Origin: Candidatus Poribacteria bacterium
GTDB lineage: Bacteria; Poribacteria; WGA-4E; JAJDTR01
DNA length: 64,000 bases
Direction of reading: 5' to 3'
NCBI GenBank assembly: GCA_022827055.1
Contig: JAJDTR010000140.1
Span: forward strand, 1 to 64,000
The notes under the pieces are model-generated. The model was not told the DNA's origin. It saw only the letters and a list, made by a program, of their open reading frames with translations, and searched no databases. The position numbers and the translations under genes were made by a program. This document shows, in pieces, positions 8,594 through 16,324 of the stretch. Each line of letters starts with the position of its first letter. Within the stretch, counting starts at the first letter, position 1.

Positions 8594-11500
8594 ATGTTTA
8601 GTTCTATCCTGCGCGCCTACTGTTGCATGCTTCTATCTGCTATGCTTAACGTTGCATCACTGGCGCCGGCTAACGACAACGGCACATTATCGACCGATTC
8701 TCCCGAGATAACTATTCCGACCAGCTTGGAATCTCCAGACACAGAGTTCTTTATTACTTCTGAACAGCGACTCACCTTTGATAGTGTCTACACCATCGAG
8801 CTAGAGTTACCATTCACTGGAAATGTGGAGATAAACGCTGTTGATGGCGACAATATTGCCGTCAGACTTGAAAAGCACGGACGCGGATTGGACGAAGACG
8901 GCGTAAGAAAATACCTCGAAGCGGTAGAATTGTCAGTCTCAAAAACTGCTGAAGCGCTCTCGCTTGCGCCGAAACTACCCGCAGCTCCCAACTCAACAAC
9001 CGAACTAACGAGATTAGACTGCTTTGTCGAAACGCCAGCTGATGTCTCCCTTAAAATTCGAACACAGAACGGAAATATTCGGATCAGCCGAATTCGAGGA
9101 GATATTGAATTAAAAGCAGCAATCGGTGAGATTCACCTGAACGACACAATGGGTGGATATCAAGTTTTTTCCGGCGGAGGAGACATCCACTGTAAAATTC
9201 TTCTGACCGATCGAGCGAACCAGTTTGAAACCGCTTTAGGAGACATTAATCTTGTCGTGTTGGATGAGATTGCCGCTCCGACCGATTTGACCGCGATGGG
9301 CGGCGGAATTTCGCTACGACTTCCCAATTCGTTCCAAGCCGAGGTAGAGGTTCAAACCAAAAGCCAAGACCCGCGCGCAGTGTCCATAAACCTCCCCGTT
9401 GAAGTTGAAGGCTCATTCCAGGGGGACTCACTGCATGGTTCGATTAATGGAGGCGGTCCACTTTTCCGACTGACCGCGGACACCAAAGTCGAAATCCTCC
9501 CTCTTGAAGGCACATCTACCGACGCTGAAACCTCGGCTGAATCCGCAGATTTTGAGATTGAAGTAGACAGCGCTCAACAGGTGCCGAGAGCGCTGCAATC
9601 GCCGGTAATCGATGGCAATCTGTTTGAAAAAGCTTGGTCAAAAGCGGTGACGTTACACCCTTTTTATAATGCAGACGGGACAGCAGAACCTGACGAGCCC
9701 ACACAGGCATACCTTATGTGGGATGAACGGCACCTGTACATCGGAATCAAAGTCTATAGTCATGAAATGGGACAACTCCATATCTCGCAGACGGAGACAG
9801 GTTCGGCAGTTTGGCAGGACGATTCGATAGAGATCCTGGTCGATCCCAATCCGGAAACTAAGCTGTACTATCACCTAATCGTCAATCCAATCGGTACCAT
9901 ATTCAGCCAGATGGTCAAGGCAGATTATCCGCCGAATAATCGGTTCGCCCCAACGTTTACCGAATCCGACGCGAATCGCAAATCGGGTGCAAAGATATTT
10001 CGAAATTCACAGGTCGAACCGAACCGAAATCGGAACGCTAGTAATTCCTATCCCGATGCCGTGCAAGCCGAGGTCGAAACCCAAATCACATCTCGGTACT
10101 GGAGCATTGAAATTGCCTTGTTGCGCGATTTCTTGGAACCCGAATTAACGGGTAATTGGCGATTAAACCTGCTCCGCAGAGCTTATGAAAACCGCGAATT
10201 CAGTTATTGGATGCCGACCTACAACATGCAGACACCGTGGTGGCCCCATTACAGAGATCGAATGGGGAGGCTTCAATTCGCCGAGGCAGGCGAAGAATCG
10301 GCGTTGTTTGGAATTGACCAACAACTACAGATAGGGGAAATCGAGATAAAAGGAAACAGCGAAATATCCACGTTAGAAATCGTTCGGCAGATCCCGTTCC
10401 AGATTGGGGAAACGATCACTGGCAGCCAACTGTCGTGGCTGGTTGATGAACTTAATGAACACCCATGGCTTCGGAAGGCAAGACTAGACACGATTCCTCT
10501 CGATTCAGTTGAGGGCAAGGGCCACGTGTATTCTCATGAAATTGTTGGCAAGGATACAGCGGAATCGATTCAACATCTGAACGGGGCAGATACAACGATG
10601 GACGAGGAAAGCGCGTTGCTTCCACTCAGACTTGCTCTTCGTATCCATGTTACAGAATTTTCATCCGTGATACTCGAAAAATTGGAGTTCACGGGAAATT
10701 CGCACTATAAATCGTCCATGCTGAGAAAGTGGTTCGGGTTAAACCGCGGGCGGGTGTCCATCGAGGAGCTAAACACAAAATCTCAACTTATGGCAACACT
10801 TTACCGGAATAACGATTTCGTACTTGCAAGAATCAAAGAGAGGTTTGACCCACATAGGCTGGAATTTACCATTAACGAGGGACGCTTGGACGAAGTGCGT
10901 TTTACCGGAAACAAACGGATTAAACGTCACGAATTGACCCAAAATTTAAGGTTGCAAAAAGGTGATGTCTATAATGAATTACAAACTCAGAAGAAAATTA
11001 ACCGCATGCGAAAAGACCTCGGGAATCACAATGAATTCTTCAAGGATGTTCGGGATTGGGAGGTGAAGAGAGAATATGGAAGAAATGTGCTATTCATAAA
11101 TATTGAAGAGCATCCACCCATTCGCTACTCTGCCTTGCCGCGTGTGGGCTTCAGTCGTGTACACGGATTAATTTTGGGAGGCAGCGGTGTGGTGTCCACA
11201 GATGCATATGTCAAGGGACGATTCTCCGGCGGCGCGAGCCGCGGACTCTCCAGTTCAATCACGAATTTTCAGGTCGGCGCGGAAACATCGTGGTTTGACA
11301 CTCGTGAATTGCGCCTCGGCGGTTCATGGTACAAACTGACCGGAGTTGTTCATAGCACATCAACGTACGTGGGAGAGGGTATACTGTCATCAGCTCTATT
11401 GGGAACATCTATCGTCGATTACTATCAACGCCAAGGCTATCAGACATGGCTGGCTCAGAAATTGACGGCTTCTTCTGAGATTGCAGTCAGTTTTACCGAT

Positions 11501-12229
11501 GAACGGCATGAGAAGCTTTTTACAGTCACAGACTGGAGTCTGCTTTCGCGAGGTCTTCCCAAGCGAGGCAATGCCCGCATTGACGAGGGAACAATGCGTA
11601 GCTTCGAACTTTCGTATCATTTCGATACCAGAGATCACAAGTTTCATATCAGGCGTCCGTTTACGTCTATACCTTGGCCGAGTGAGCACACGACTCGAGG
11701 TTGGCGCAATTCCTTCTCGGTGGAGTATTCAAGTCACCGATTCAATAGCGACTTCGATTTTACCCTGTGCCGATTTGAGGCGGTAAGATACAACCGTTTG
11801 CCCAATGGTCACAATCTTGATTTTCGAATCATCGGTGCTCTTTCGGACTCTCCACTACCTAGGCAGCGGTTGCTATATGCAAATCTCAATAACATAATGC
11901 GCGGCTACCGCTACAATAGATTCATTGGCGATAACATGCTTGCCTTGAATGTTGAATACAGAGTTGTCCAGAGACTTAAGCACATCAGCAAGGGCAAAAC
12001 AGTAAACGGAGCAGTTTCAATCTTTCTTGATGCCGGTGATGCCTGGTTCCATCACGAACGATTTAGCCTTGCGCGCGCGAGGGCCTCAGTCGGAATGGGG
12101 TTTTCACTATTCACAAACGCAATGCCGTATGACGGCGCCCCGGATACCCTACGCGTTGAGATTGTCCGAGCATTAGAGAAAAGACGGCAGGTCACTCGTT
12201 ACATCTTGCGGCTCTCGCGGGATTTCTGA
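8594..12229 (+). CDS. multidomain outer membrane protein: DUF4097-like, CBM9-like, POTRA repeats, Omp85 barrel
   Basis: 1211 residues from the ATG at 8594, chosen because it begins the signal peptide 'MFSSILRAYCCMLLSAML'. In ORF-track numbering, residues about 80-310 are beta-rich with adhesin/DUF4097-like strands ('IRTQNGNIRISRIRGDIELKA'). Residues about 342-569 look like a family 9 carbohydrate-binding module ('VIDGNLFEKAWSKA', 'YLMWDERHLYIGIKV', 'WQDDSIEILVDP'). About 590-855 carry three POTRA-like units ('IGEIEIKGNSEISTLEIVRQI', 'LEKLEFTGNSHY', 'LDEVRFTGNKRIKRHEL'). The remainder is a BamA/TamA-type barrel with 'MRGYRYNRFIGDNM' (the RGY motif region) and a terminal Phe (LSRDF). Omp85 proteins insert or translocate proteins at the outer membrane. 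The N-terminal modules are unusual. The ordinary bamA is not in this window. Confidence 0.82.
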   Translation: MFSSILRAYCCMLLSAMLNVASLAPANDNGTLSTDSPEITIPTSLESPDTEFFITSEQRLTFDSVYTIELELPFTGNVEINAVDGDNIAVRLEKHGRGLDEDGVRKYLEAVELSVSKTAEALSLAPKLPAAPNSTTELTRLDCFVETPADVSLKIRTQNGNIRISRIRGDIELKAAIGEIHLNDTMGGYQVFSGGGDIHCKILLTDRANQFETALGDINLVVLDEIAAPTDLTAMGGGISLRLPNSFQAEVEVQTKSQDPRAVSINLPVEVEGSFQGDSLHGSINGGGPLFRLTADTKVEILPLEGTSTDAETSAESADFEIEVDSAQQVPRALQSPVIDGNLFEKAWSKAVTLHPFYNADGTAEPDEPTQAYLMWDERHLYIGIKVYSHEMGQLHISQTETGSAVWQDDSIEILVDPNPETKLYYHLIVNPIGTIFSQMVKADYPPNNRFAPTFTESDANRKSGAKIFRNSQVEPNRNRNASNSYPDAVQAEVETQITSRYWSIEIALLRDFLEPELTGNWRLNLLRRAYENREFSYWMPTYNMQTPWWPHYRDRMGRLQFAEAGEESALFGIDQQLQIGEIEIKGNSEISTLEIVRQIPFQIGETITGSQLSWLVDELNEHPWLRKARLDTIPLDSVEGKGHVYSHEIVGKDTAESIQHLNGADTTMDEESALLPLRLALRIHVTEFSSVILEKLEFTGNSHYKSSMLRKWFGLNRGRVSIEELNTKSQLMATLYRNNDFVLARIKERFDPHRLEFTINEGRLDEVRFTGNKRIKRHELTQNLRLQKGDVYNELQTQKKINRMRKDLGNHNEFFKDVRDWEVKREYGRNVLFINIEEHPPIRYSALPRVGFSRVHGLILGGSGVVSTDAYVKGRFSGGASRGLSSSITNFQVGAETSWFDTRELRLGGSWYKLTGVVHSTSTYVGEGILSSALLGTSIVDYYQRQGYQTWLAQKLTASSEIAVSFTDERHEKLFTVTDWSLLSRGLPKRGNARIDEGTMRSFELSYHFDTRDHKFHIRRPFTSIPWPSEHTTRGWRNSFSVEYSSHRFNSDFDFTLCRFEAVRYNRLPNGHNLDFRIIGALSDSPLPRQRLLYANLNNIMRGYRYNRFIGDNMLALNVEYRVVQRLKHISKGKTVNGAVSIFLDAGDAWFHHERFSLARARASVGMGFSLFTNAMPYDGAPDTLRVEIVRALEKRRQVTRYILRLSRDF

Positions 12230-12598
12230 GGAAATCCAAGGCTCGTTCCACCACATGATCCCGCCATAACGGGAGGGTGTCAGTCGGATTCCCAAATCCT
12301 GTCTGTCACAGTTTTCAATACTCATTGACCGCACCAACCACCATATCACCATTGTAGCCGCGCCCTTTTTTTATCGGACAACTGTTTTTCGAAACAATCT
12401 CCGCTGTGTTCAGCTAGCATCGTGAGCACCACACTGGCTCTGTATGGCGCAGGCAGTATACATTTTCCCGCTTGTGCGTAGCTAGGTTTTAGATACTTTT
12501 GACTTCCCTCCGGCTGTGCGCTATAATTAACGTTTGTAGAGTAATCATGCGCTATGTGGATTTCGAAACCGCGATATCTAGTTTTTTCAGTCTAACAT
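12230..12598. other. intergenic stretch with a strong promoter
   Basis: Apart from the promoter at 12499-12527, no features were recognised in these 369 bases. Confidence 0.55.
12499..12527 (+). promoter_or_regulatory. sigma70-type promoter for the GcvT-like gene
   Basis: TTGACT, a 17-base spacer and a consensus TATAAT. The start codon lies about 70 bases downstream, leaving a plausible leader. Confidence 0.75.
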
Positions 12599-13690
12599 AT
12601 GAAACGAACGCCTCTCTATGACGTGCATACTGCCCTTGGAGCGACATTCGCCACAAGCCACGGCGATTGGAATCTTGTCGCCCATTTTGCTAACCCCATC
12701 GAAGAACACCTCGCAGTGAGAAACGGAATCGGAATCATAGATCTTTCTCATCGCGGCAGATTTTGGTTGACGGGCGAAGACCGGGCCACATTCCTCCATC
12801 GAATTAACTCTAATGATGTGGAAGGACTGAAAGTCGGCGAGGGGAATTGCGCAATGATGCTGACCAATCGCGGGAAAATTATTTCAGATATGAAGGTGTG
12901 TGCATTCAAGGACGGCATCGGTGTTACCACCAACGCCGAGACAACTGAAATCTTATTCAAAGAATTAGACAAATATATCATCGCGGAGGATGTTGTCCTC
13001 GAAAATTGCACGGACAGGACGGGAGTAATCGCTATACACGGTCCCCAGTCAGGACATCTTGTTCACACTTGCCTGGGATTTGACGTTACTGAACTTAAGG
13101 AATTCCACTCTATCTGCCAAGAGGTGAATGGGAATTTGATTGCTTGTTTCCGGTCCGACGAAACCGGTGAGATTGGTTATGAAATTTACGTCGCAGCCGA
13201 GTCAATGGGATGGCTTTGGGACACTCTTCTGGCAAAAGGACGAGATTTTAATGCGAAACCGATTGGATTAACGGCGCTTAATTCTCTTCGTATTGAGGCC
13301 GGAATTCCCCGGTATGGCGCTGAACTTTCCGACTCGGTCATTCCGCTAGAAGCTGAGCTAGAACACGCCATTGATTTTGAGAAAGGCTGCTACATTGGTC
13401 AGGAAATTGTCGCACGTATGAAGTACCGTGGGCACCCGAATCGACTTCTGCGAGGGCTTGAAATTGAATGCGACACACCACCTGTAAAAAATGACTTAAT
13501 CGTCGATAGCGACAAGGAAATTGGTTGGATCACCAGTGCGGTCGCGTCGCCATCGCTTGACAAAACCATTGCTCTCGGTTATGTGCGAATGGCTTATACC
13601 GATGCTGGCAGCAACGTCAAGATTATGACAAGGGATAAGTCCGTCGATGCAACGGTAGAAGCGCTTCCGTTCTACAAGAGCGGGATGTGA
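12599..13690 (+). CDS. GcvT/YgfZ-family folate-binding protein (aminomethyltransferase-like)
   Basis: 363 residues. The aminomethyltransferase fold shows as 'VRNGIGIIDLSHRGRFWLTGEDR', 'FLHRINSNDVEGL', 'MLTNRGKIISDMKV', 'DETGEIGYEIYV', 'LNSLRIEAGIPRYGAEL', and the YgfZ-type signature 'KGCYIGQEIVARMKYRG' around the conserved Cys. True GcvT transfers the aminomethyl group from glycine to tetrahydrofolate. YgfZ/IbaG-type relatives bind folate and help Fe-S enzyme maintenance. The KGCYxGQE motif favours the latter, but the glycine-cleavage genes gcvH and gcvP are not visible to settle it. The gene has its own consensus promoter and is followed at once by ogt, probably in one transcript. Confidence 0.85.
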   Translation: MKRTPLYDVHTALGATFATSHGDWNLVAHFANPIEEHLAVRNGIGIIDLSHRGRFWLTGEDRATFLHRINSNDVEGLKVGEGNCAMMLTNRGKIISDMKVCAFKDGIGVTTNAETTEILFKELDKYIIAEDVVLENCTDRTGVIAIHGPQSGHLVHTCLGFDVTELKEFHSICQEVNGNLIACFRSDETGEIGYEIYVAAESMGWLWDTLLAKGRDFNAKPIGLTALNSLRIEAGIPRYGAELSDSVIPLEAELEHAIDFEKGCYIGQEIVARMKYRGHPNRLLRGLEIECDTPPVKNDLIVDSDKEIGWITSAVASPSLDKTIALGYVRMAYTDAGSNVKIMTRDKSVDATVEALPFYKSGM

Positions 13691-13770
13691 GCATTCGGAC
13701 TTCCATTCAGGCTATTAACGCTGCCTCCAACACCACCGTAGAATTAAGCCTTCCCTCGGAGGCCCAAATA

Positions 13771-14274
13771 ATGAAAAACTATACGTGTTTCAAGTCTCCA
13801 TTCGGCTGGGTGGGTGTTGCCAAATCCCCGCGCGGCATCTCGCGGGTGGTTTTTGGCAAATCGAATGAGGCGGACGTTGAAGATAGTCTGCTTTCGGGTA
13901 CGAAGGCGACGAAGTCTACAGAAGGCTTATCCGAAGTTGTTAATCTTCTTCAACGCTATTTCAGCGGCAAACCTGTTGAGTTTGACTTAAATCTTGATCT
14001 TCGGGCTGGCACGGAATTTCAGCAGTCGGTATGGAGAGCTACTTATCGTATTCCGTACGGTGAAGTCCGAAGTTACGGCTGGATAGCCAGAGAAATTGGC
14101 AAGCCACTTGCGACCCGAGCAGTTGGCAGCGCAGAAGGCGCCAATCCCTTGCCAATTATAATTCCCTGCCACCGTGTGCTTCGCAGTGATGGTAAACTCG
14201 GCGGTTATTCGGCTGGATTACACTGGAAACCGAAACTACTTGACCAAGAGCGAGCTAACAAGCAAAGAATGTGA
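13771..14274 (+). CDS. ogt: methylated-DNA-protein-cysteine S-methyltransferase
   Basis: 167 residues from the ATG at 13771, which has GGAGG exactly 8 bases upstream; the ORF track begins earlier at a GTG overlapping the previous gene. The enzyme removes O6-alkyl groups from guanine by irreversible transfer to its own cysteine. The active site 'IIIPCHRVLRSDGKLGGYSAG' is intact. The preceding 'TEFQQSVWRATYRIPYGEVRSYGWIA' contains the helix-turn-helix that enters the DNA minor groove. The N-terminal domain is short and lacks the Ada regulatory half. It lies 80 bases after the GcvT-like gene on the same strand. Confidence 0.95.
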   Translation: MKNYTCFKSPFGWVGVAKSPRGISRVVFGKSNEADVEDSLLSGTKATKSTEGLSEVVNLLQRYFSGKPVEFDLNLDLRAGTEFQQSVWRATYRIPYGEVRSYGWIAREIGKPLATRAVGSAEGANPLPIIIPCHRVLRSDGKLGGYSAGLHWKPKLLDQERANKQRM

Positions 14275-14367
14275 TCGCGACCTACCGAGACCGAGTATGA
14301 AGAGGTATGAGGAGCATTTCGACGCCTTAACCATGTTCATCATCAGCCTGAAAAAGACACTGCCGCA

Positions 14368-14838
14368 ATGAGAACGAGAGACAAAACACAAGCTCATCCG
14401 AATTTTGTTGAACAGTTTCGACAATTCCTCCAGAGCGGTGGTTTACGGCTTACATCGGAGCGGCTTGTTATTCTCGAACAGGTCTTTTCCTATGAAGGGC
14501 ACTTTCAAGCGGAGGATTTGTTGGTGCATATTCGTGAGAAAGGGTACTCGGCTTCCAGAGCGACAATCTACCGCACCTTGCCCCTTCTCGTCAGGAGTGG
14601 TCTCCTCACAGAGATTATTGATGCTCGGAAAAATACATACTACGAACACGTCCACGCACTCCAAGAACAGCAACACGCTCACCTCATCTGTCTTCGGTGC
14701 AACAAGATTATTGAGTTCACAAATCCCGAGATTGATAAACTTCAGAAGGAAATTTGTGACCTCAACCAATTCAAGCCTATCAAGTTTCGAAATGAAATAC
14801 TCGGCTACTGCGGCGAATGTCAAGCCGAGGACAGGTGA
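14368..14838 (+). CDS. Fur-family metal-responsive transcriptional regulator
   Basis: 156 residues. The winged-helix part has 'GLRLTSERLVILEQVFSYEGHFQAEDLLVHIREKGYSASRATIYRTLPLLVRSGLLTEI', the standard Fur DNA-recognition helix. The dimerisation half has 'YEHVHALQEQQHAHLICLRCNKIIEF' with the HxH and CxxC ligands, and a second CxxC near the end ('YCGECQAED') for structural Zn. Whether it is Fur, Zur, PerR or Mur cannot be told from sequence alone. It lies 93 bases after ogt and may be on that transcript. The gene downstream is convergent. No Fur box was identified in the window. Confidence 0.9.
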   Translation: MRTRDKTQAHPNFVEQFRQFLQSGGLRLTSERLVILEQVFSYEGHFQAEDLLVHIREKGYSASRATIYRTLPLLVRSGLLTEIIDARKNTYYEHVHALQEQQHAHLICLRCNKIIEFTNPEIDKLQKEICDLNQFKPIKFRNEILGYCGECQAEDR

Positions 14839-14939
14839 TGGCTACAATTGATGGACGCGTGGAGTGCCCACCTTAGGTATTCGTAATGTTATCCTCGGCA
14901 ATGCGCGCTCAGAGGATGAATCGATTCTTCCGACTGAAG

Positions 14940-16091
14940 CTAGGGGCGATAAGCAGCTTCAAGCGCGAGAATCGCATACGAAGTTACAAGGACCGGAAAA
15001 CTCTCCATCCACCGGCTTGACTCATTCACCCAATGTCCCTCGGGGTGCTGTTCAGATAGAAGTTTCTCGCCAAGTTCCCGGTACCAGTCGTGAGTCATAC
15101 CTTTACCATCCACGATGACAGGCTCGCCGTAAGCACTTAACGCCTTTGCCATGGTATGGTAATTATAGTAAAGCCCTTCTTGCCCCATCCCGTAATTCTC
15201 TTCAACGGTGAAGTGCTTTTTTATCCAATCGACCGCAGCTTGCACTCGTGAATCGTCCTTATCAACGTTGGCGTAGATGAAACTCAAAAGGCCTGCGTAC
15301 GTCATGCTCGCATAAGATCTTGGTTTGTCGCTTTCATCCCTGCCGGCTTTACTTTGGCCATCTGGAGCATAGATGAAACCTCCGTCATTGCCCGCCCAAC
15401 TCTCGCTGTTGGTTTCACTACTGTTCTGGCATTTTTGCAGAAATTTGATGGCTTTATCCCATACTTGTTGATCGTCAGAACCACTCTCTTTTAGCGCTTG
15501 GACAGCAAAATTCAGATTTGAGAGATCGTGAACGGTTTCGCGACTTCCGTAACCAATACCACCATAGTATACGCTCTCCGAATCTTGGACTTGCAGTCTC
15601 TTGATGAAATTTTGTGCTTTTGCGATTGCCAACTTATATTCAGGATTGCCCGTGGACGACAGTGCCATTAGTGAAACTGATGTATTGTAGTTGGGCAGGG
15701 CCGGCTGCTGATCCGCGTTATAGATTGCCCCATTTGGTTGTTGAAACTCCAACAAGGCTTGGAGCGCCTTCTGAACAAATGGGTGGTTGGTTTCCGCATA
15801 CCGGTTCTCGGGATGCCTTAAGAACGCGGTAACTGCCAACCCGGTCATTCCAGGGTGATGCTCGAATAGGCCATCATCTCCCTGTTTGGTTTTCAGCCAT
15901 TCAAGCCCGCGATTAATAGCCTTTAGTACATTTCGGTTTAAGTCTTCATAGGAAGCATCGGTACCTGGTTGCATCTGGTGACTTAATGACGATGCCTCGC
16001 TGTGCAAGAGGATTGACAGGTTCAGAACTAGCATGAGAAAAACGAATGCCAGAATCCAAGACATACGGGCAAGATGAATTCTTCTTATCAT
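14940..16091 (-). CDS. prenyltransferase/squalene oxidase-repeat protein, membrane-anchored or exported
   Basis: 383 residues from the ATG at 16091, with GGAGG about 10 bases upstream. A hydrophobic N-terminus ('ILAFVFLMLVLNLSILL') is a signal peptide or anchor. The rest is built of alpha/alpha-barrel repeats such as 'GLEWLKTKQGDDGLFEHHPGMTGLAVTAFL', 'ALQALLEFQQPNGAIYN' and 'SWAGNDGGFIYAPDGQ', the pattern of the squalene-cyclase/prenyltransferase-repeat superfamily. The DxDD acid motif of true squalene-hopene cyclases was not found, so a terpene-cyclase activity should not be assumed. Exported members occur widely in Planctomycetes and relatives with unknown function. It lies upstream of the cytochrome gene's end in the same direction, about 230 bases away. 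Confidence 0.8.
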   Translation of the reverse strand: MIRRIHLARMSWILAFVFLMLVLNLSILLHSEASSLSHQMQPGTDASYEDLNRNVLKAINRGLEWLKTKQGDDGLFEHHPGMTGLAVTAFLRHPENRYAETNHPFVQKALQALLEFQQPNGAIYNADQQPALPNYNTSVSLMALSSTGNPEYKLAIAKAQNFIKRLQVQDSESVYYGGIGYGSRETVHDLSNLNFAVQALKESGSDDQQVWDKAIKFLQKCQNSSETNSESWAGNDGGFIYAPDGQSKAGRDESDKPRSYASMTYAGLLSFIYANVDKDDSRVQAAVDWIKKHFTVEENYGMGQEGLYYNYHTMAKALSAYGEPVIVDGKGMTHDWYRELGEKLLSEQHPEGHWVNESSRWMESFPVLVTSYAILALEAAYRP

Positions 16092-16324
16092 TCTTTGTAA
16101 ACCTCCAAGTTTTAGGGCGCAATTTATTAAGTTAGCACAATACAACTGAGAAAACTCGTTTCAGTGCATGGTTTCTTCTTCGCAAATGCCGTGCCAGCAG
16201 TGCAAGTACCGTATCCATTCGGCGAAAGCACGGCACCGTCATAACCTTGACCAACTAATGTGCATTGCTGTCCATAAGTTGAACAAAATGACTTCAATTT
16301 CAATGATGTACGAGTTTTGATGTT

